In this document: piece after piece, positions 46,503-59,111 of the stretch
Position numbering within the stretch: the first letter of the stretch is position 1
Layout of the letters: every line of letters starts with the position of its first letter
Source of the DNA: Hevea brasiliensis
Lineage: Eukaryota; Streptophyta; Magnoliopsida; Malpighiales; Euphorbiaceae
Assembly: GCF_030052815.1 (NCBI RefSeq)
Contig: NC_079510.1
Span: forward strand, 6,275,375-6,339,374
Direction of reading: 5' to 3'
Length of the DNA stretch: 64,000 nucleotides
The notes under the pieces: generated by a model
Told to the model about the DNA's origin: nothing
The model's database searches: none
The model's input: the letters and a program-made list of their open reading frames with translations, nothing else
Position numbers and translations under genes: made by a program

Positions 46503-47448
46503 TTATCTAGTCTGGTCAATGTATAGGCTACATGGGCAGTCAATTAAAACATTATTCAATTCAGGCAGTTAAGTATAATGAAATTTCAGTACAATCAAAT
46601 TAAGTATTGATTGAAATGAGTAAAAGAGATTAGCAATAGAAATATAACAAAAATACAATTTGCAGAACCGCAGAGACTTGAAATACAATATAGTTAGAAT
46701 AATTTATGTACTGAGTATATTTACTGAAAGGTTATAAACTAAGCACTTCCAAAGAGGAACAAACTAGTATATAAGATAGTTGATACTAGAAATACCATAC
46801 CAAATTAAATTGATTCCTGAGTATCCGAATTATGATTTATTTCTTTCTTTATTTGTATATATTATTTCATTGTTATATTATTGCACCACTAAGCAGAAAT
46901 GCTTAGCGCGATAGAATTGTTTCCTCGTGCAAGTACTGAAGGTAAAACCAGTAGACAGTTGACTGAGATTTTTGGAGTCCAGATCTGCAGAAGTGTCAGA
47001 GTTCAAGGTTGTCACCTCCTCAGCAATGCATGTAGATAGGGCTCACATTAAACATATAATATATTTTGTATATTTTAATTATTTCTTATGTTGTAATTCA
47101 ATTTAAGAATTTGTATTGAATAAGTCTGTGATGTACTTAAACTGTATAATATGTAGACTATGAACTTATGTAATTAGTTGACAAATTATGTTACTTAATG
47201 GAATTGAACATTTGGATATATGAGTTGATTCTGAATATGAATGAGATTAAAATTGTGAATATGGAAAATATGTGATATTTACTACACTAGTCAGATTTAA
47301 TAAACAACTTTAGTGGCTAAACCATTTTTAAACAAATAAAGTTTTGAAATTAACAGTGAACAGGACAGCATAAGATAGGGTGCTCCGGTACCGAATGTGC
47401 ATTCCTTGCTCGGCTACACTATAGACGGGTGAGGGGTGTTATAAGACC

Positions 47449-47577
47449 AGTTCTTCCAAATAAAGAATTTAAGGGCTCAACCCCAATGCCATGAGAGAGA
47501 GGAAAAGCAAGGGTTAAGGCATTCTCAGTCTCATCTAGTCTTGGATTTTAATTTAAAACACAATGAAGTTCCTTTAA
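47449..47577. other. Spacer between solo LTR and PIF/Harbinger element
   Basis: Apparently the continuation of the unidentified sequence at 43370-43638. No coding sequence is assigned. TAA at 47575-47577 is the left target-site copy of the next element. Confidence 0.4.
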
Positions 47578-49445
47578 GGTCTTTTTGGAAGGAGTGAGGA
47601 AAGGATAAGTAACGAAAGTATCAAAAGAGTAAGAAGGGGGAAGAATACGGAGGGTTATGATAAAAAAAAAAAAATTCATGTTTGAGAAGCAGTCAATTAA
47701 TGGAAAAGTAAATAGAGGTAATGTATATTTTTTTATATTTGAGAAGAGGTGAAAGAAGGGTAAACTTAAAGATGTAGAAATAAAAATAGCCATATCTCAC
47801 CCTCTTCCTTACCCCTCCTTACAGCTTAACGCTCTATTTGGATGAGGGTGAGGGAAGGGTAAATAAGGGCAAGGAGTGGTAAGTAACTATTATACCCTTA
47901 TTTGGGAAGAGGTCAGTTAGTGAAGGATAAGAGTAAGTAAGAGTAAGGCTTACCCTCCCTTACCTCTCAAATCTCAATTTTTCTTACACCCCAAATTGGG
48001 GTGTAAGCAGGGGGAGGTGAGAGCTTAAAATTACTTTATTTTTTATTTTTCTACTGTGTCCTTAATTTTTTATTAAAAATCCAATTATACCCATTAAAAA
48101 TAAATATAGCTTACAAATACGAACAAATATCTTCTTTTTCAAGTGGTCGTATTGTCCTCTCCGCTCTCTCTCATGAATTTCGAATTCTTGCAAAAACAAT
48201 GTTAGTTTTACTTTTCAATTTAATTTCAATTGTTAAATCATTTGTTCTTTCAATAGTTTGCTGTAATTATTATGCTTCAATCATTAATTTTTTTTTCTAA
48301 ATAATCCATTCTTTGTTCAATATTTGTTAGATTTTTCCATTATCTATTTTTCTAAATAATTATTGTTTTGATTTATTAATTTTGCTATTTATTCATGATG
48401 GACTATTACTGTTTGCAAATTCAAGATTTATCATGATGGGTTTACCATTTAATAAATTATCTAATTACAAACTCAAAAAATATTACTTCATGTTTTGTTT
48501 TATATGTAATAAGAAAATCAATTCCAACCAGCACGTCACCATTTGCTTCTTTTGACTTAGCATATTTATAATAACCCTTGTACTTGTAGAGCACATAAAC
48601 TCAAAACTTTCATATTACTATCATTTTCAACATATTGCAGCAGTCACAAAAAATAAGAAACAAAAAGTGTAGATTTTTACTCTTACCCGCAGGTGAAATA
48701 ATGGCCTGATCTATGATTTTTCAAGTCAATTTTTTTATATTTAATTAAAATTATATATTTTATAAAATATTAAATATTTTTATAAAGTACAATTATTTAA
48801 GTATAAAACACTAAAAATAATTAATATAAAACACTAAAAATAATTAATTAGATAATAATATATTTTTTCAAAGAGTAGAAAATATTTAAAAACAAATAAT
48901 ATGTTCCATTCAATTTTTAATTTTTTTAATATTATAGTCTTAAAGGCCAACTTATTGTCTCTCATTCTTAATTAGTATATTTTGATGCTTGTTAGTTGAT
49001 TAAATATCTTAATGGTTATTTAATCATTTAATTGCTTTTTTTAATAAAATATTTGAGATGCTTTGTTATTCGTTAATTTTAGCAAATGCATGATTTATCC
49101 ATTCATGATAAGCATTTGATTTTTATTTGGTTGTACTAAGTATGCAGTGTGTGTTTTAATCAATATTACTTATCAAAGGAGAGATTTATTTATTGATTAT
49201 GAGGAGTACTGACAATAAAAAGAAAATGACCCATTCAATTATTATTTTGTTATATTTTTTTCATATAATATTTAAATTATGCAATTAACCCATTGATTGC
49301 ATATATAAGACTAATAATACAGCAAGCTTATGATTTTATTATATTTTTTTCATATAATATTTATTTTGTCTTTCGAAAAAGATATTACATATTAAATGGA
49401 TGCCTATTTCATGAATTAATTTTTAGTAACCTTTTTTTTGTGTTT

Positions 49446-50812
49446 AATACACAATAGATGGATCCTTACAAGTGTGAAGATAATGCTTTTCTAAAGTTGA
49501 AACAAAAACATCATTCATCAGTTGCACAAATTGTTTGTATAATTATGTATTGGAATGGGTTAAGAAGGTGAGAGCTTAAAAGATTAAAATTAACCCATAA
49601 TGTCAGTTTAGAAGGAGAAATAGTAAGAACTGAGTTACGCACAAGCATCCTATCTAGTGATCTTTGTTGTAGTATTATACGAATGAGTCCAACAACTTTC
49701 ATAGGATTATGTGAAATTCTAGTTAAAGATGGGGGACTACGACTAACATTATGAACAACTATTGAAGAACAAGTTGTTAAATCACTATAGCTTTTAGCAC
49801 ATAGCGTTACAAATCGTGAGATTGCTATCTTTTTTAGTTGATCTGGTGAGACTACCAGTTACCATTTTCATAATGTCCTAAGAGCTATACTAGAGTTGGA
49901 GGACAAATTTCTCAAGCAACCAAATGGATCACAAGTTCCATCAAAAATACTGAACAACAATAGGTTCTATTAATTTTTTAAGGTGAAAGCAATTTCTTAA
50001 TTAAATTTTAAAGAATGAACCTCCATAATATATTTTATTAATTAAAAAATATATATTTTTAGGATTGTGTTGGGGCTATTAATGAAACACATATTCATGT
50101 GAAAGTTTCTCCTTCAGAAGCTCCCAAGTACCGTGGTAGGAAAGAATATCCAATAAAAAATGTGTTGGCTGTATATACTTTTGATTTGAAATTCATTTAT
50201 GTCTTACCTGGGTGGTAAGGTATAGCTTCTGACTCAAGAATTTTGAAAAATGCTTTAACAAGGCAATGCCCTAACAAAATTCCTAAAGATAATATTGATA
50301 ACTCTTATGAGTTAGGTATTATTTGTTCGTAAACCAATTTTACGACAAGTGCATCTGTTTTATACTATCTTGTTAATGCTGGATTCATGTTAGGAAGTGG
50401 ACTAATTGCACCTTGTAGGGGAGAACGCTATCATTTGAAAGAGTATTAATGAAATCCACCATGAAATGCATGTGAATTGTTTAATCTTTGACACTCGTCA
50501 CTGCGCAATGCAATTAAATGAGCCTTTGGTGTAGTTAAGAAATGATTTCTTGTTATTGCAAGTTATACAGAACCACATTATGGAGTGGAAAAATAAAAAG
50601 AAATTATTCTTGCTTGTTGCATTTTGCATAATTACTTGATGAATGTAAATCCGGATGAAAATATACTTGCAGAGGTGGATGCAAAACTTACAAATAATGG
50701 TATTTATCAAGATCAACATCGTAGTAGCAGAGAAGAGTCGGAAAATGCAATGAGAGGAGAATTACTAAGGGAATTTATTGTCACAGCTATGTGGGCTAAT
50801 TATATTGAGTGA
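49446..50812 (+). pseudogene. PIF/Harbinger transposase (DDE_Tnp_4), broken
   Basis: The 5' part (about 49640-49970) reads RMSPTTFIGLCEILVKDGGLR, AHSVTNREIAIFF and GETTSYHFHNVLRAILELEDKFLKQP, the DNA-binding N-terminal part of plant PIF transposases. After a likely intron (about 49970-50060) comes the catalytic domain: GAINETHIHVKVSPSEAPKYRGRKEYP (50070-50160), where the usual GAIDGTHI has Asn-Glu instead. SDSRILKNAL, with the second acid, is at about 50227. LRNAIE...FGVVKK, a stop, FLVIA, with the third acid, is at about 50500-50550. The tail ends IVTAMWANYIE at 50812. Multiple stops interrupt it, and the first catalytic Asp appears lost, so it is inactive. It would have moved this element and related MITEs. 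Confidence 0.75.
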
Positions 50813-50823
50813 ACATATTTGTT

Positions 50824-50827
<4 letters not shown>

Positions 50828-50859
<32 letters not shown>
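50828..50859. repeat. (AT)n microsatellite
   Basis: About 16 AT units just after the transposase stop codon, in the spacer between the two transposon genes. Confidence 0.9.
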
Positions 50860-50862
<3 letters not shown>

Positions 50863-51075
50863 TCCAAGTTTCTATGTGTTACATATAATTATCTTTCTTG
50901 TATCAACATTTTAAGTTGTTAATCTTCTATTATAAATTAATGTGAACTTTTTGAATTGTGTTTTGTATAATTATTATTGGTTATATTATTGCTTGAATTT
51001 TTTTGTTGTGTTTTGTGCAATTATTATTTTTGTCAACTTCTCTTGTGTGCTTATCAATTTTGTGTAATTCTAAGG

Positions 51076-52129
51076 ATGTCAAAAAGAAAGAAACCACTAA
51101 ATAATGAATGGAAGTCAGTTGGTGGGAATTCACAGTGCTTTTGGAGTAAACCAATGGATGATACTCTAATTGATGCATATGTACATCAACATCAACAAGG
51201 CTTTAGAGTGCATGTAACTTTCACTGTAACTGCTTTGGAGAATATTGCAAAAGAAGTGAAATAAAAATATCCTAATCAACCTATTAATAAGGAAAAGGTT
51301 AAGAATCGTATGCAACATATAAAGAGATGTTGGTTTCCAGCTTATGATATTTTCAAGAATTGCAAGAGTGGTTTCGCTTGGAATCCAATATCTGAAATGT
51401 TTATAGCTGAGCCAGAAGTTTGGGAGCAATTAATTAAGGTTGGCATCATTCTTATACATGCAATACATCATAAAACTTATATATCATGCTTATTTTTATT
51501 TTGAGTTTATTAGTTTGCTAAACCTTATTTATTTTAAAATTTTTTTTAGGTTAAACTTAAAGTTGCTACTTGGATGAACAAACCAATTCAAAACTATAAA
51601 AAGTTGTGTCTATTTTATGGGAATGATAGGGCTACTGGAAAGCATGTCGAAACTGTAGTAAAGATGAGGCAAAGAAGGGCTAGAGAAGGAGAGACATATG
51701 CTTCTCATGTGAACAACATTTGATGATGTTGATTTCTTGGCATCAGAATATGAAGTCACCTTGGAAAATTTTGATGGACCATTTGAAGAAGCACAAAATA
51801 TAGCATCTGAGAAACCTATTGGAGTGGAAAGATCCCAATCTCATTCTCAATCTGAAAATTCATTAAGGAATAAAACTGCTAAAAGATCAAAGGTTGATGA
51901 AGAAGTTGTTGTATTAAAGAGGGAAGCACTTATGAATTCTACAATTGAGTTTGTCAAAGCCACCAAGCTTCCAATTTCAGAGAATGAAACATGGACTTTG
52001 TTGGAAGAACTAGGTGTTGAGTCACATCTCTTATATACTTGTTATCTGTTTTTTATTCGAAAGCCTGACATGTTGCGAGGTTTGCTTAGATGTCCTCTTG
52101 CATTTCGCAAGGACTTGTTGTGTAGATGA
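51076..52129 (+). pseudogene. Myb/SANT-like partner protein of the PIF/Harbinger element
   Basis: It starts MSKRKKPLNNEWKSVGG. A Myb_DNA-bind_3 domain follows: FWSKPMDDTLIDAYVHQHQQGFRVHVTFTVTALENIAKEVK, then a stop at 51262, KYPNQPINKEKVKNRMQHIKRCW...FKNCKSGFAWNP...EPEVWEQLIK. A GT-AG intron (about 51439-51550) is followed by VKLKVATWMNKPIQNYKKLCLFYGNDRATGKHVETV. One extra base near 51720 shifts the frame; the last part (51737-52129) is open for 130 codons and ends in the tail LRGLLRCPLAFRKDLL. In active elements this protein helps bring the transposase to DNA. Two lesions make it a pseudogene. Confidence 0.75.
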
Positions 52130-52488
52130 TGGCTGGTTCTAATGCCTTGCAGAATTAGGTTGTTGGTTATCTTTTGATTAGCATCTCCTTATTGTGCTGA
52201 TAATAATATGCATTATTGGCAAACAATTTTGAGATTTATGGACATTAGTTAAGTCATATATCTATTTTAGTTAAATGTGCTAGTTATCTTTTGATTAGTA
52301 TCTCTTTATTATGCTAACGATAATACATATTGTTGGTAGACTATTTTGAGATTTTATGGACATTAATTAAGTCATATATCTAGTTTGTTAATTTTTGTGG
52401 CCTTTTATCCCTTTGATAGTGGGTATTATGTAATTTGATTGACTTTATAATATTGGATATCCTTGATTTTAGTTTTGATCGTGTTAGG

Positions 52489-52489
<1 letters not shown>

Positions 52490-52553
<64 letters not shown>
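52490..52553. repeat. (TA)n microsatellite
   Basis: About 31 TA units downstream of the Myb/SANT-like gene, inside the transposon. Confidence 0.9.
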
Positions 52554-52555
<2 letters not shown>

Positions 52556-53302
52556 GATTTTTTTTTTTATTTTGAGATTGCAAGGGTCCTTTTTGGCTTA
52601 GCCTTCTAAATTAGTTAACTTATTAATTTGCTTTATTTTTACTTTTAAGTTATCTAGTAATATAAAATCTTCCTATTGTTATTGACAGTAATGCCAAGTG
52701 CTTGTCCTTTATTTCATTGGTTAAATATTTATATATTCATGAAGTGAAAGTTAAATTTCTTTCATATAGTTAAATTTTGCTCGCACCCATTGAAAAATGT
52801 TCGTGTATGAAATGGTTAATTGTTACCAGTCAAGGTCATTAATAAATAAAAAATTGCAAAAGTATGTTTTATAATAATAATATTTTGCCTTTTAAAAAAT
52901 AAAATATTTTAAAAGATGCAAAATGACATTTATATTACTTTATAGCTGTCTAAGTTGCTGAATAATTAATGTTGAAATGGTACATGCTATAGTATGACAT
53001 AAAGAGATAATCGAAAATGTAAATTATTGGTCATCAAGCCAAAAACAAAAGGCCTTAATTTGCATATTAAAAGAAAATAAAGAATAAATTTTTATCTAAT
53101 AGGAAAGGGTATTTTTATACTTCTAATACTTATTTACCCTTCTTTCACCGCTTTCCAAATATAAAAATATATATTACTTTTATTTATCTTTCCATTAATT
53201 CACCTATTTCCAAGTGTGAATGTTTTTTTTTATTATAACCCTCCTTACTCTCCCTTTCCCTTCTATTAATTACCATTCTCACCCCATTCAAATAGAGCCT
53301 AA

Positions 53303-53753
53303 ATTGAGACGTAAGAAAATTTAGTTTTACCCTCACTCTTACCCTTTATTAATTCATCCCTTTCCAAATAAAGATACATAACTCACTTACTCCTTCTTAC
53401 CTTTATTTATCCATCCTTCACCAAGTCAAACCCCACATGATTTTCTATACAATTATTGTCTATATACAAGCCTATGACAATTTAAATGCTCTCATCTTCT
53501 CATTCACAATTTAGAATGGGAAAGCATCTCTACAAGAAGGAACCAAAAGCAGCAGCAGCAATAATCAGTTAATGCACAATGTGGCGTAGCAATTTAAGTT
53601 TCCTGTCCAAATAAGAAAAATTTTTCTTAATGAAAATATCGCACATTTGCAGATTCACTTTAAGCAAGTTACTTACATGAGGTCGCCATATGGAGTTTGT
53701 TCATTACTCTTTATAGTTTCCAACTTCATACGCTGGTAACACATTCAAAGCAG

Positions 53754-53794
<41 letters not shown>

Positions 53795-54223
53795 TGTGAT
53801 CAAATTTCAATAAGAAACAGCAATTTCATAATTTTCATTACACAGAAATCACAATGTGTGATTGTAAGTCTTCTTGAATCCTCACAAATTGTTACAGGCA
53901 CTTATCATATAAAGTCTCTGACATATAAAAGGTAAAAGCACAAAAAATAAATAAATAAAAGCAAAAACAAGAGAACTCAAAAAAAAATTGCCAAGAATAT
54001 ATGGATGCCTTGCAAAGAATACATATCTTTTATGGGCACTATAAATTAACAAAACTAGGTTATTGTGTAGCTAATAATCCAATTGACAAATTTGAATTTG
54101 TAGACCTCGGCTCCTGTGGATTTTAATAAATTTGCAGGTCAAGTATTGAACTTTACTGATATATGGTGTCTATCCCCTGGAATCCTTGTCAGGAGATCAT
54201 CACCACAACTAGGATTTCTATTT
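53303..54223. other. Intergenic DNA and probable 3' UTR of the methyltransferase gene
   Basis: 53303-53440 holds the outlying inverted-repeat arm related to 47830-48000. (AG)n runs at 53757-53791. The part from about 53850 to 54223 is likely to include the minus-strand 3' UTR. A clear polyadenylation signal was not settled. Confidence 0.5.
53757..53791. repeat. (AG)n microsatellite
   Basis: About 17 AG units, downstream of the methyltransferase gene. Confidence 0.9.
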
Positions 54224-57200
54224 TTATCTTCTTGAACTCTGATTAGAGGAGTACCAGAGCTTTTTCTGGCAAATCAATATCTTCTCCTTCTCAACACCAT
54301 ATTCAGTGTCTTCTTTACGGCAGCCCCACCTCATCCCCTTGGCAATGGTGGCAATAGCATCAACAAAATAGCTAGATTCCCGTATAATTGCATACCCACT
54401 GGGACGCAGGATCCGATCCATCTCTAAGAGCACATACTTCATATCACATCTGCCCAATTACTCAAAATTATCAGAAACACAACTTATATTTGCATATTCT
54501 CCATCTTAGCATTTCATAAGATAAGATTGATAAGAATCAACAATTACAGCAGCTCTGTTTCTTTGCTGGTGAATTACAAATTCAAGATCATCTAATAAAT
54601 TGAAAATAAAAAGGTGGGGGTGTTCAACTCCAGAGTCCCATAGTGACCAATTCAAGGAATAGCATCAAGCAAAAATGGAGAAACAAAAAAAGTGCAGTAA
54701 CTAGGTATTTTTGGCAATTTTCATCTATGGACTACAGCAGACAGATTATATTGTACTAGTCTGGCCCGGCCTGGCCAACTCTGCAGAATACCATTAACTT
54801 TCCAAGCATTCCAAAATATATTAGCAAATATCTGCTTGACCAACCTAATAATGGCTGATCCAATTAGGCCAAGCCTGACTATGGTATAGTAAAATGTAAA
54901 CATCCTGAACCATTTTTCCCAATTCACAGTTCAATACTTGAGCAGATAACCTGCTTCTACTTTGTCACTATTCTTAATTTTCTATGCAGAAGAAAAATAT
55001 ATCATCTTCATTCATGCATTTTAGACCTTTATCACATAATGGTCCACGCCAGACATAAAAAGTCAAGGCAATATAACTCAGGAGGTCCATACCAGACCCA
55101 AAAAGACAAGGCATTAAAACTTAAGAGATCAACTTAGGCCAAATTCCAAATGACAATTCCAAAGAAAATAGCAAGCAATTGCACAAAACAGCAACTTGAA
55201 ACTAAGGACCATGTCTTACCGGTTGCTCTCAGCAGTAAAAAGGCCATCAAGGTGAAGGAAGTCATATGTTCGAGGGTATGTTGAGAAAGCTTCACACCTA
55301 CCAAACAGGAAAGAGATAAATCCAACACCATATTCATGCAGGTCCGATTTAAATGATATGCAACATTGAAAGTTCAGGACAATTATGCTGTTCATGCAGA
55401 AACAGAAACTTCAAATTCACATTAGCAGGATTACCAGTCATGGTAAGTTCCAATAAGGCCTCGGTCGTAGACCACGGGAAGTGTATTGACAGCATAAGAA
55501 GAGACCACATTCATGACCCACAAGGGATCATCAATCACAGATGCAGCAAAACCTCCATAAACTGTATTCATGTCCATTACATTTCTTATTTTATCAGTCC
55601 CAATTGCTGACAGTAACTTTTTGTAGTGTTTTGCTCGCACCTTCCACTTGCTGTCATCATGTTTGAAAGTGCTAGCACTACCACCAGGAACATCTGAAAT
55701 ACGTTCAGGAACAACATGCAACCGCTCCGGCCATTTTGGGATGGATTCCAGAACTGATGTCTTAAGTTTTGGGCTGGGAACAAGAACACAAGTACGAAGT
55801 GGAGTGTACCATGCAGAATCTGGTTCAAGACTGTCATCACATTTTGGTGGGTAGGCTTCAGGTTTAGCAAGCTTGCTATAGCAACTATTATCTGAAGCTT
55901 TCCGCCACACAGCAATGTCATCCTTCTTGTTGTACAGTTTGAAGCACATTGAAGTTAGAAGTTCTTGCAACTTCTCATAATCTGATTTCTGCTCTTCTAT
56001 TGTAGTGTTCCACCCTCGCCAACGATTTTCATAGTTAACTGGAGGACCAGACAAGACCCAAAAGCCACCAGGACGGAGTATACGGTGAATTTCTAGGAGA
56101 TAAATACCACCTGAACAAAAAGTATCCATCATTTTAGAACGGCAAGTGCTGATAGGGTATCAATAATTCAATGCTAAATAGAAGGAGAAGAGGGTAGTGT
56201 TGTATGTTGGGGGTGAAAAATGAAGAACAAATGTAAGGAAATACAATCTGACTTCCTAAGGATTAGTACATAACCTGTAAATTGAAATACAAAATGCAGC
56301 AATAATATCTCAAAGGCAGTGAGGAAAATAGATCTCAACAATCCTTCAAGACAATTATGACAAAAAAACAAAAGCAAAATCAATTAAGTTGGTGGTATTT
56401 GAAATTTTCAAAAGCATTTCCCAATTCCAAGGAATGAAGAAACTTCTGAGAGAAACACAGGCACCATTTTCCAAGTGGAAAATTTCAGAGAATCAGAATA
56501 TATCTACAAGTTACCACTCAAAAATAAGCGTTTAAAACCAGCAAGTTTAGCAGTAGCCACAATCCGGACTGCCTGACTGCATCGTATTTTCTACATTCAC
56601 ATTCAAGCATACTGCAAAAATCCTGTATGTAGTAAGATGTTGATCATGCAGTCAGAAATAATTAATCAATTACCATATTCAGTCCACGGAATAAGGCATC
56701 TTGAGCAATGAGCCATATCAAATGAGCTTGAAGGGAATGGGAGTCGTTGTGTGGCAATGATTCCTAGGATTGCAGGAATTCCACGCTCCAGTGCAAACTG
56801 GACTTGAGCCTCATGATTGTCTCTTGGGGCAAGAGAAAGAGTTAGGATCCCTCTATCCAATAGATCGCCACCCCAGCTTGCAACCTATATATAAACAAAA
56901 TGACACCAAAATCCAGACAGAATTAATTACCAAAAACACAAGGCATTTTAATACTTGATGCAATGTGCAAATTCTAACAGAACAAGGCCAATTTATTTCC
57001 AATATATTCAACACCCGAAACTAGGGCAAAAGTGAGATCACAACTCACCCCACATCCAGTATCAATAGCAGTGCGAATGGTTCCATCTTTCATTTCTGGG
57101 ATGAGATCTTCCATCAGATCAACATAGGCACTGACTCCTCTAGGAAACATAGTACCTCCACCAGGAAAGCGGAATTTCTCCCCCTCTTTCCTCAGCCAAT

Positions 57201-57893
57201 TCTGATTAGATTTCTGCTTGTTGATCCAATCATATGGCACATTCCTGAAACCAGATCAACAAGGTAAAAGTAAGCAATATTTGCAAAAGCAGAAATTGAA
57301 ACCTAACAAATCAAGCTAACAAGTCCCTTTGATACCAAGGAACAAACAAGAGAAAAAGAGCATAATACCTGTACCAACATTCGTCCCTGCTCTTTGGCCA
57401 TCTGATTGGTGGCTTGTACCCATCTGGTGGTGGAACTAAACATTCCTTCCTTTCAAATGCTGGAGGACAGTGACGTTCCATGAAAGTAAGCCGCTGAACA
57501 CCATACTTCTTCCACCTCTGCACAATGAAATACACCATCATCAATATTGTCATTCAACACCATGCCCCTGGTACAGATCCTAAATAGCCTATAGCACCAT
57601 ATAATGAAAAAAAAAAGTAATACCCTTGGATCTGTACACGGAGTGTAATCTTGATAGTCACTGCTGCATTCAGGTAAGGCCGTGGATTTAATTTGGAGAG
57701 GAGCAACCACTGATTCCTTGGGAGATGAGACTGCCTTTGTGACATCCTTGACCTCAATTCTGTTTCTCTCAGAACAGAAAATTCCACCAAGATAGAAGGA
57801 AAACCCGCATAGTACAGCAAACATTATTGTTATGAGAACAACCCGGGACCTTCTATCAGGTTGAGAACCCGGTTTTCCATCCTTATGCTTCAT
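54224..57893 (-). CDS. PMT21: Probable SAM-dependent methyltransferase, PMT21/ERD3-like (QUASIMODO2 family)
   Basis: Seven coding exons: 57624-57893, 57369-57517, 57049-57244, 56674-56884, 55435-56110, 55220-55297 and 54224-54449. All introns are GT-AG, and the joined length is 1806 bp, giving 601 aa and a TAA stop with no interruption; Arabidopsis ERD3/PMT21 is about 600 aa. The ATG at 57893 begins [17 protein letters not shown]; an in-frame ATG six codons upstream (MFVYRI) lies in the likely leader and lacks this family start. Residues about 18-40 form one membrane segment, as in type II Golgi proteins. Next come the PMT signatures [38 protein letters not shown] and [10 protein letters not shown]. 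The SAM-binding loop [13 protein letters not shown] lies at about 199-211, then [19 protein letters not shown] and [13 protein letters not shown]. The second half includes [26 protein letters not shown] and [11 protein letters not shown]. The family is linked to pectin and cell-wall polysaccharide methylation in the Golgi; the substrate here is inferred. PMT20 is an alternative name. Confidence 0.93.
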
Positions 57894-58542
57894 GATTCTA
57901 TAAACAAACAACTATCTGCCAAATATGCAAAATGTAAGCAACAACAAAACAGATTAATTTTTGTCTAATAATATTAGCACAATTTATTATCCATCCAATA
58001 ACAGAATCCAATCTAAGCCTCAATCACAGTAAAGATCATCATACAAGAAGAAGACCCAAAAATAAAAATATCAACACCTAATACAAACAAACAGTCATAT
58101 TTCTAATCTCCATACCTAAGCTGTCTCAAATATCCAATTGAGCATCAAGAATTAAATATAGTAAATAGAATACACTAAAAGTGATCACTTAATATTACAC
58201 ATTTCGATTTTCCTACATCCTAGTGCAAAGCTATCAACTAGATCCAGTAAAGCAGAATGGCATAGAAATTGACGAAAGATGATGAATTCAAGAAACCTCA
58301 GATTTTTTGGAATTATAGCAAATCCCAGAAGAGAAAAATAGAGAAAAACAAGTGATTGATAGAGACGCAATGACAACAGAGAACCATTAAAAATTCTTGG
58401 AAAGAAAATAGAGGTAAACAAGAAGATCTGACAGCAACTACGACATGTAGTTTCACTTGCCAAGTTACTTAGCTTTCACTTTTTTCTCACATGGAAATGG
58501 GACCCAACTCCATCAAACCCTGCCGTCCTCATTATGTCTCAT

Positions 58543-58562
58543 TCTCTCTCTCTCTCTCTCTC
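58543..58562. repeat. (TC)n microsatellite
   Basis: Ten TC units within the putative leader intron of the methyltransferase gene. Confidence 0.9.
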
Positions 58563-59043
58563 TTCAAAGCACCAAAGTCATAAAGGCAAAAGAAGAAAAG
58601 CAATAAATCATGGAATTTTAATTATTTCCTTGAAACCAAAGAAAAGGTTCCATGATTCAATTGTCACCATTCTTTATTTAGTTCTCAAGCATCATCACTC
58701 CACCAAAAAAAGGCAGAAGAAGGCAAAGTCTGCAAACCAAGTACAGTAATTCTAGCAAGAAATTCACAACAGTAACATATAATAACTTGGGAAATAATGC
58801 AAAATTGTAAATGTTTCAAAATGCCCAGATGGTAAAATCCAAAACAGAAGCAAAATTACGAGTGTCTATATGTAGTGAATCAAAAAAGGAAAGAAAACAA
58901 AGGGTAGCAAGCAAAAAGTGCAGATCTACAAGCAAAACAAATGAAAACCCAAGAAACAGGAAAATGGATAGATGCAGTAACGATAATGTTAACAAAACAT
59001 AAAAATTCCAAGAACACATCTGTCGGAGAAGAAAGAAAACAGA

Positions 59044-59069
59044 ACAACAACAACAACAACAACAACAAA
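59044..59069. repeat. (AAC)n microsatellite
   Basis: About eight AAC units close to the donor side of the putative leader intron. Confidence 0.9.
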
Positions 59070-59111
59070 GAATAAGCAGCTAAGACAGATGAAGTAATGT
59101 CAAATTGTACC

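Larger units (their letters stand above)
43644..47443 (+). mobile_element. 3.8-kb solo LTR, plus orientation
   Basis: 3800 bp, with perfect duplications AGACC at 43639-43643 and 47444-47448. It begins TGTAACATCC and ends GGGTGTTATA (CA changed to TA). It is homologous in inverted orientation to 20736-24380, with long shared blocks such as GGTGTTACCGAAAAATCGG (44030) and AGACATAGAGCTACAA (45800s). A TATA box is at 44281-44288. Degenerate units of about 200 bp occur at about 45130-45860 and a 79-bp tandem pair at 46345-46502. No coding region or second LTR is present. Confidence 0.85.
47578..53299 (+). mobile_element. PIF/Harbinger DNA transposon, two-gene type, decayed
   Basis: 5722 bp, bounded by TAA target duplications (47575-47577 and 53300-53302). 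The left end is GGTCTTTTTGGAAGG; the right end, reversed, is GGCTCTATTTGAATGG. The terminal inverted repeat extends for roughly 230 bp and includes GGAGGGTTAT(G/A)ATAAAAAAAA. A second inverted-repeat pair starts inside at 47830 and ends outside, near 53440. Both usual genes are present on the plus strand: a DDE transposase (49440-50812) and a Myb/SANT-like protein (51076-52129). Stops, a frameshift and AT expansions (50828-50859, 52490-52553) show it is dead. Element limits are less sure than its identity. Confidence 0.8.
57915..59111 (-). other. Probable 5'-UTR intron of the methyltransferase gene
   Basis: A GT-AG pair fits an intron in the leader. On the minus strand the donor is AAG|GTAC at 59110-59111 and the acceptor GGCAG|ATAG at 57915-57916, just before the ATG. 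If correct, the intron (57916-59110) is about 1.2 kb. It contains (TC)n at 58543-58562 and (AAC)n at 59044-59069. Long first introns in the leader are common in plant genes and often raise expression. Short open frames inside it are not supported. Confidence 0.55.

Noticed and set aside
47449..47577. Possible LINE coding sequence joined to 43370-43638
   Set aside because: Reading across the solo LTR gives open pieces but no reverse transcriptase or endonuclease motif, so no call was made.
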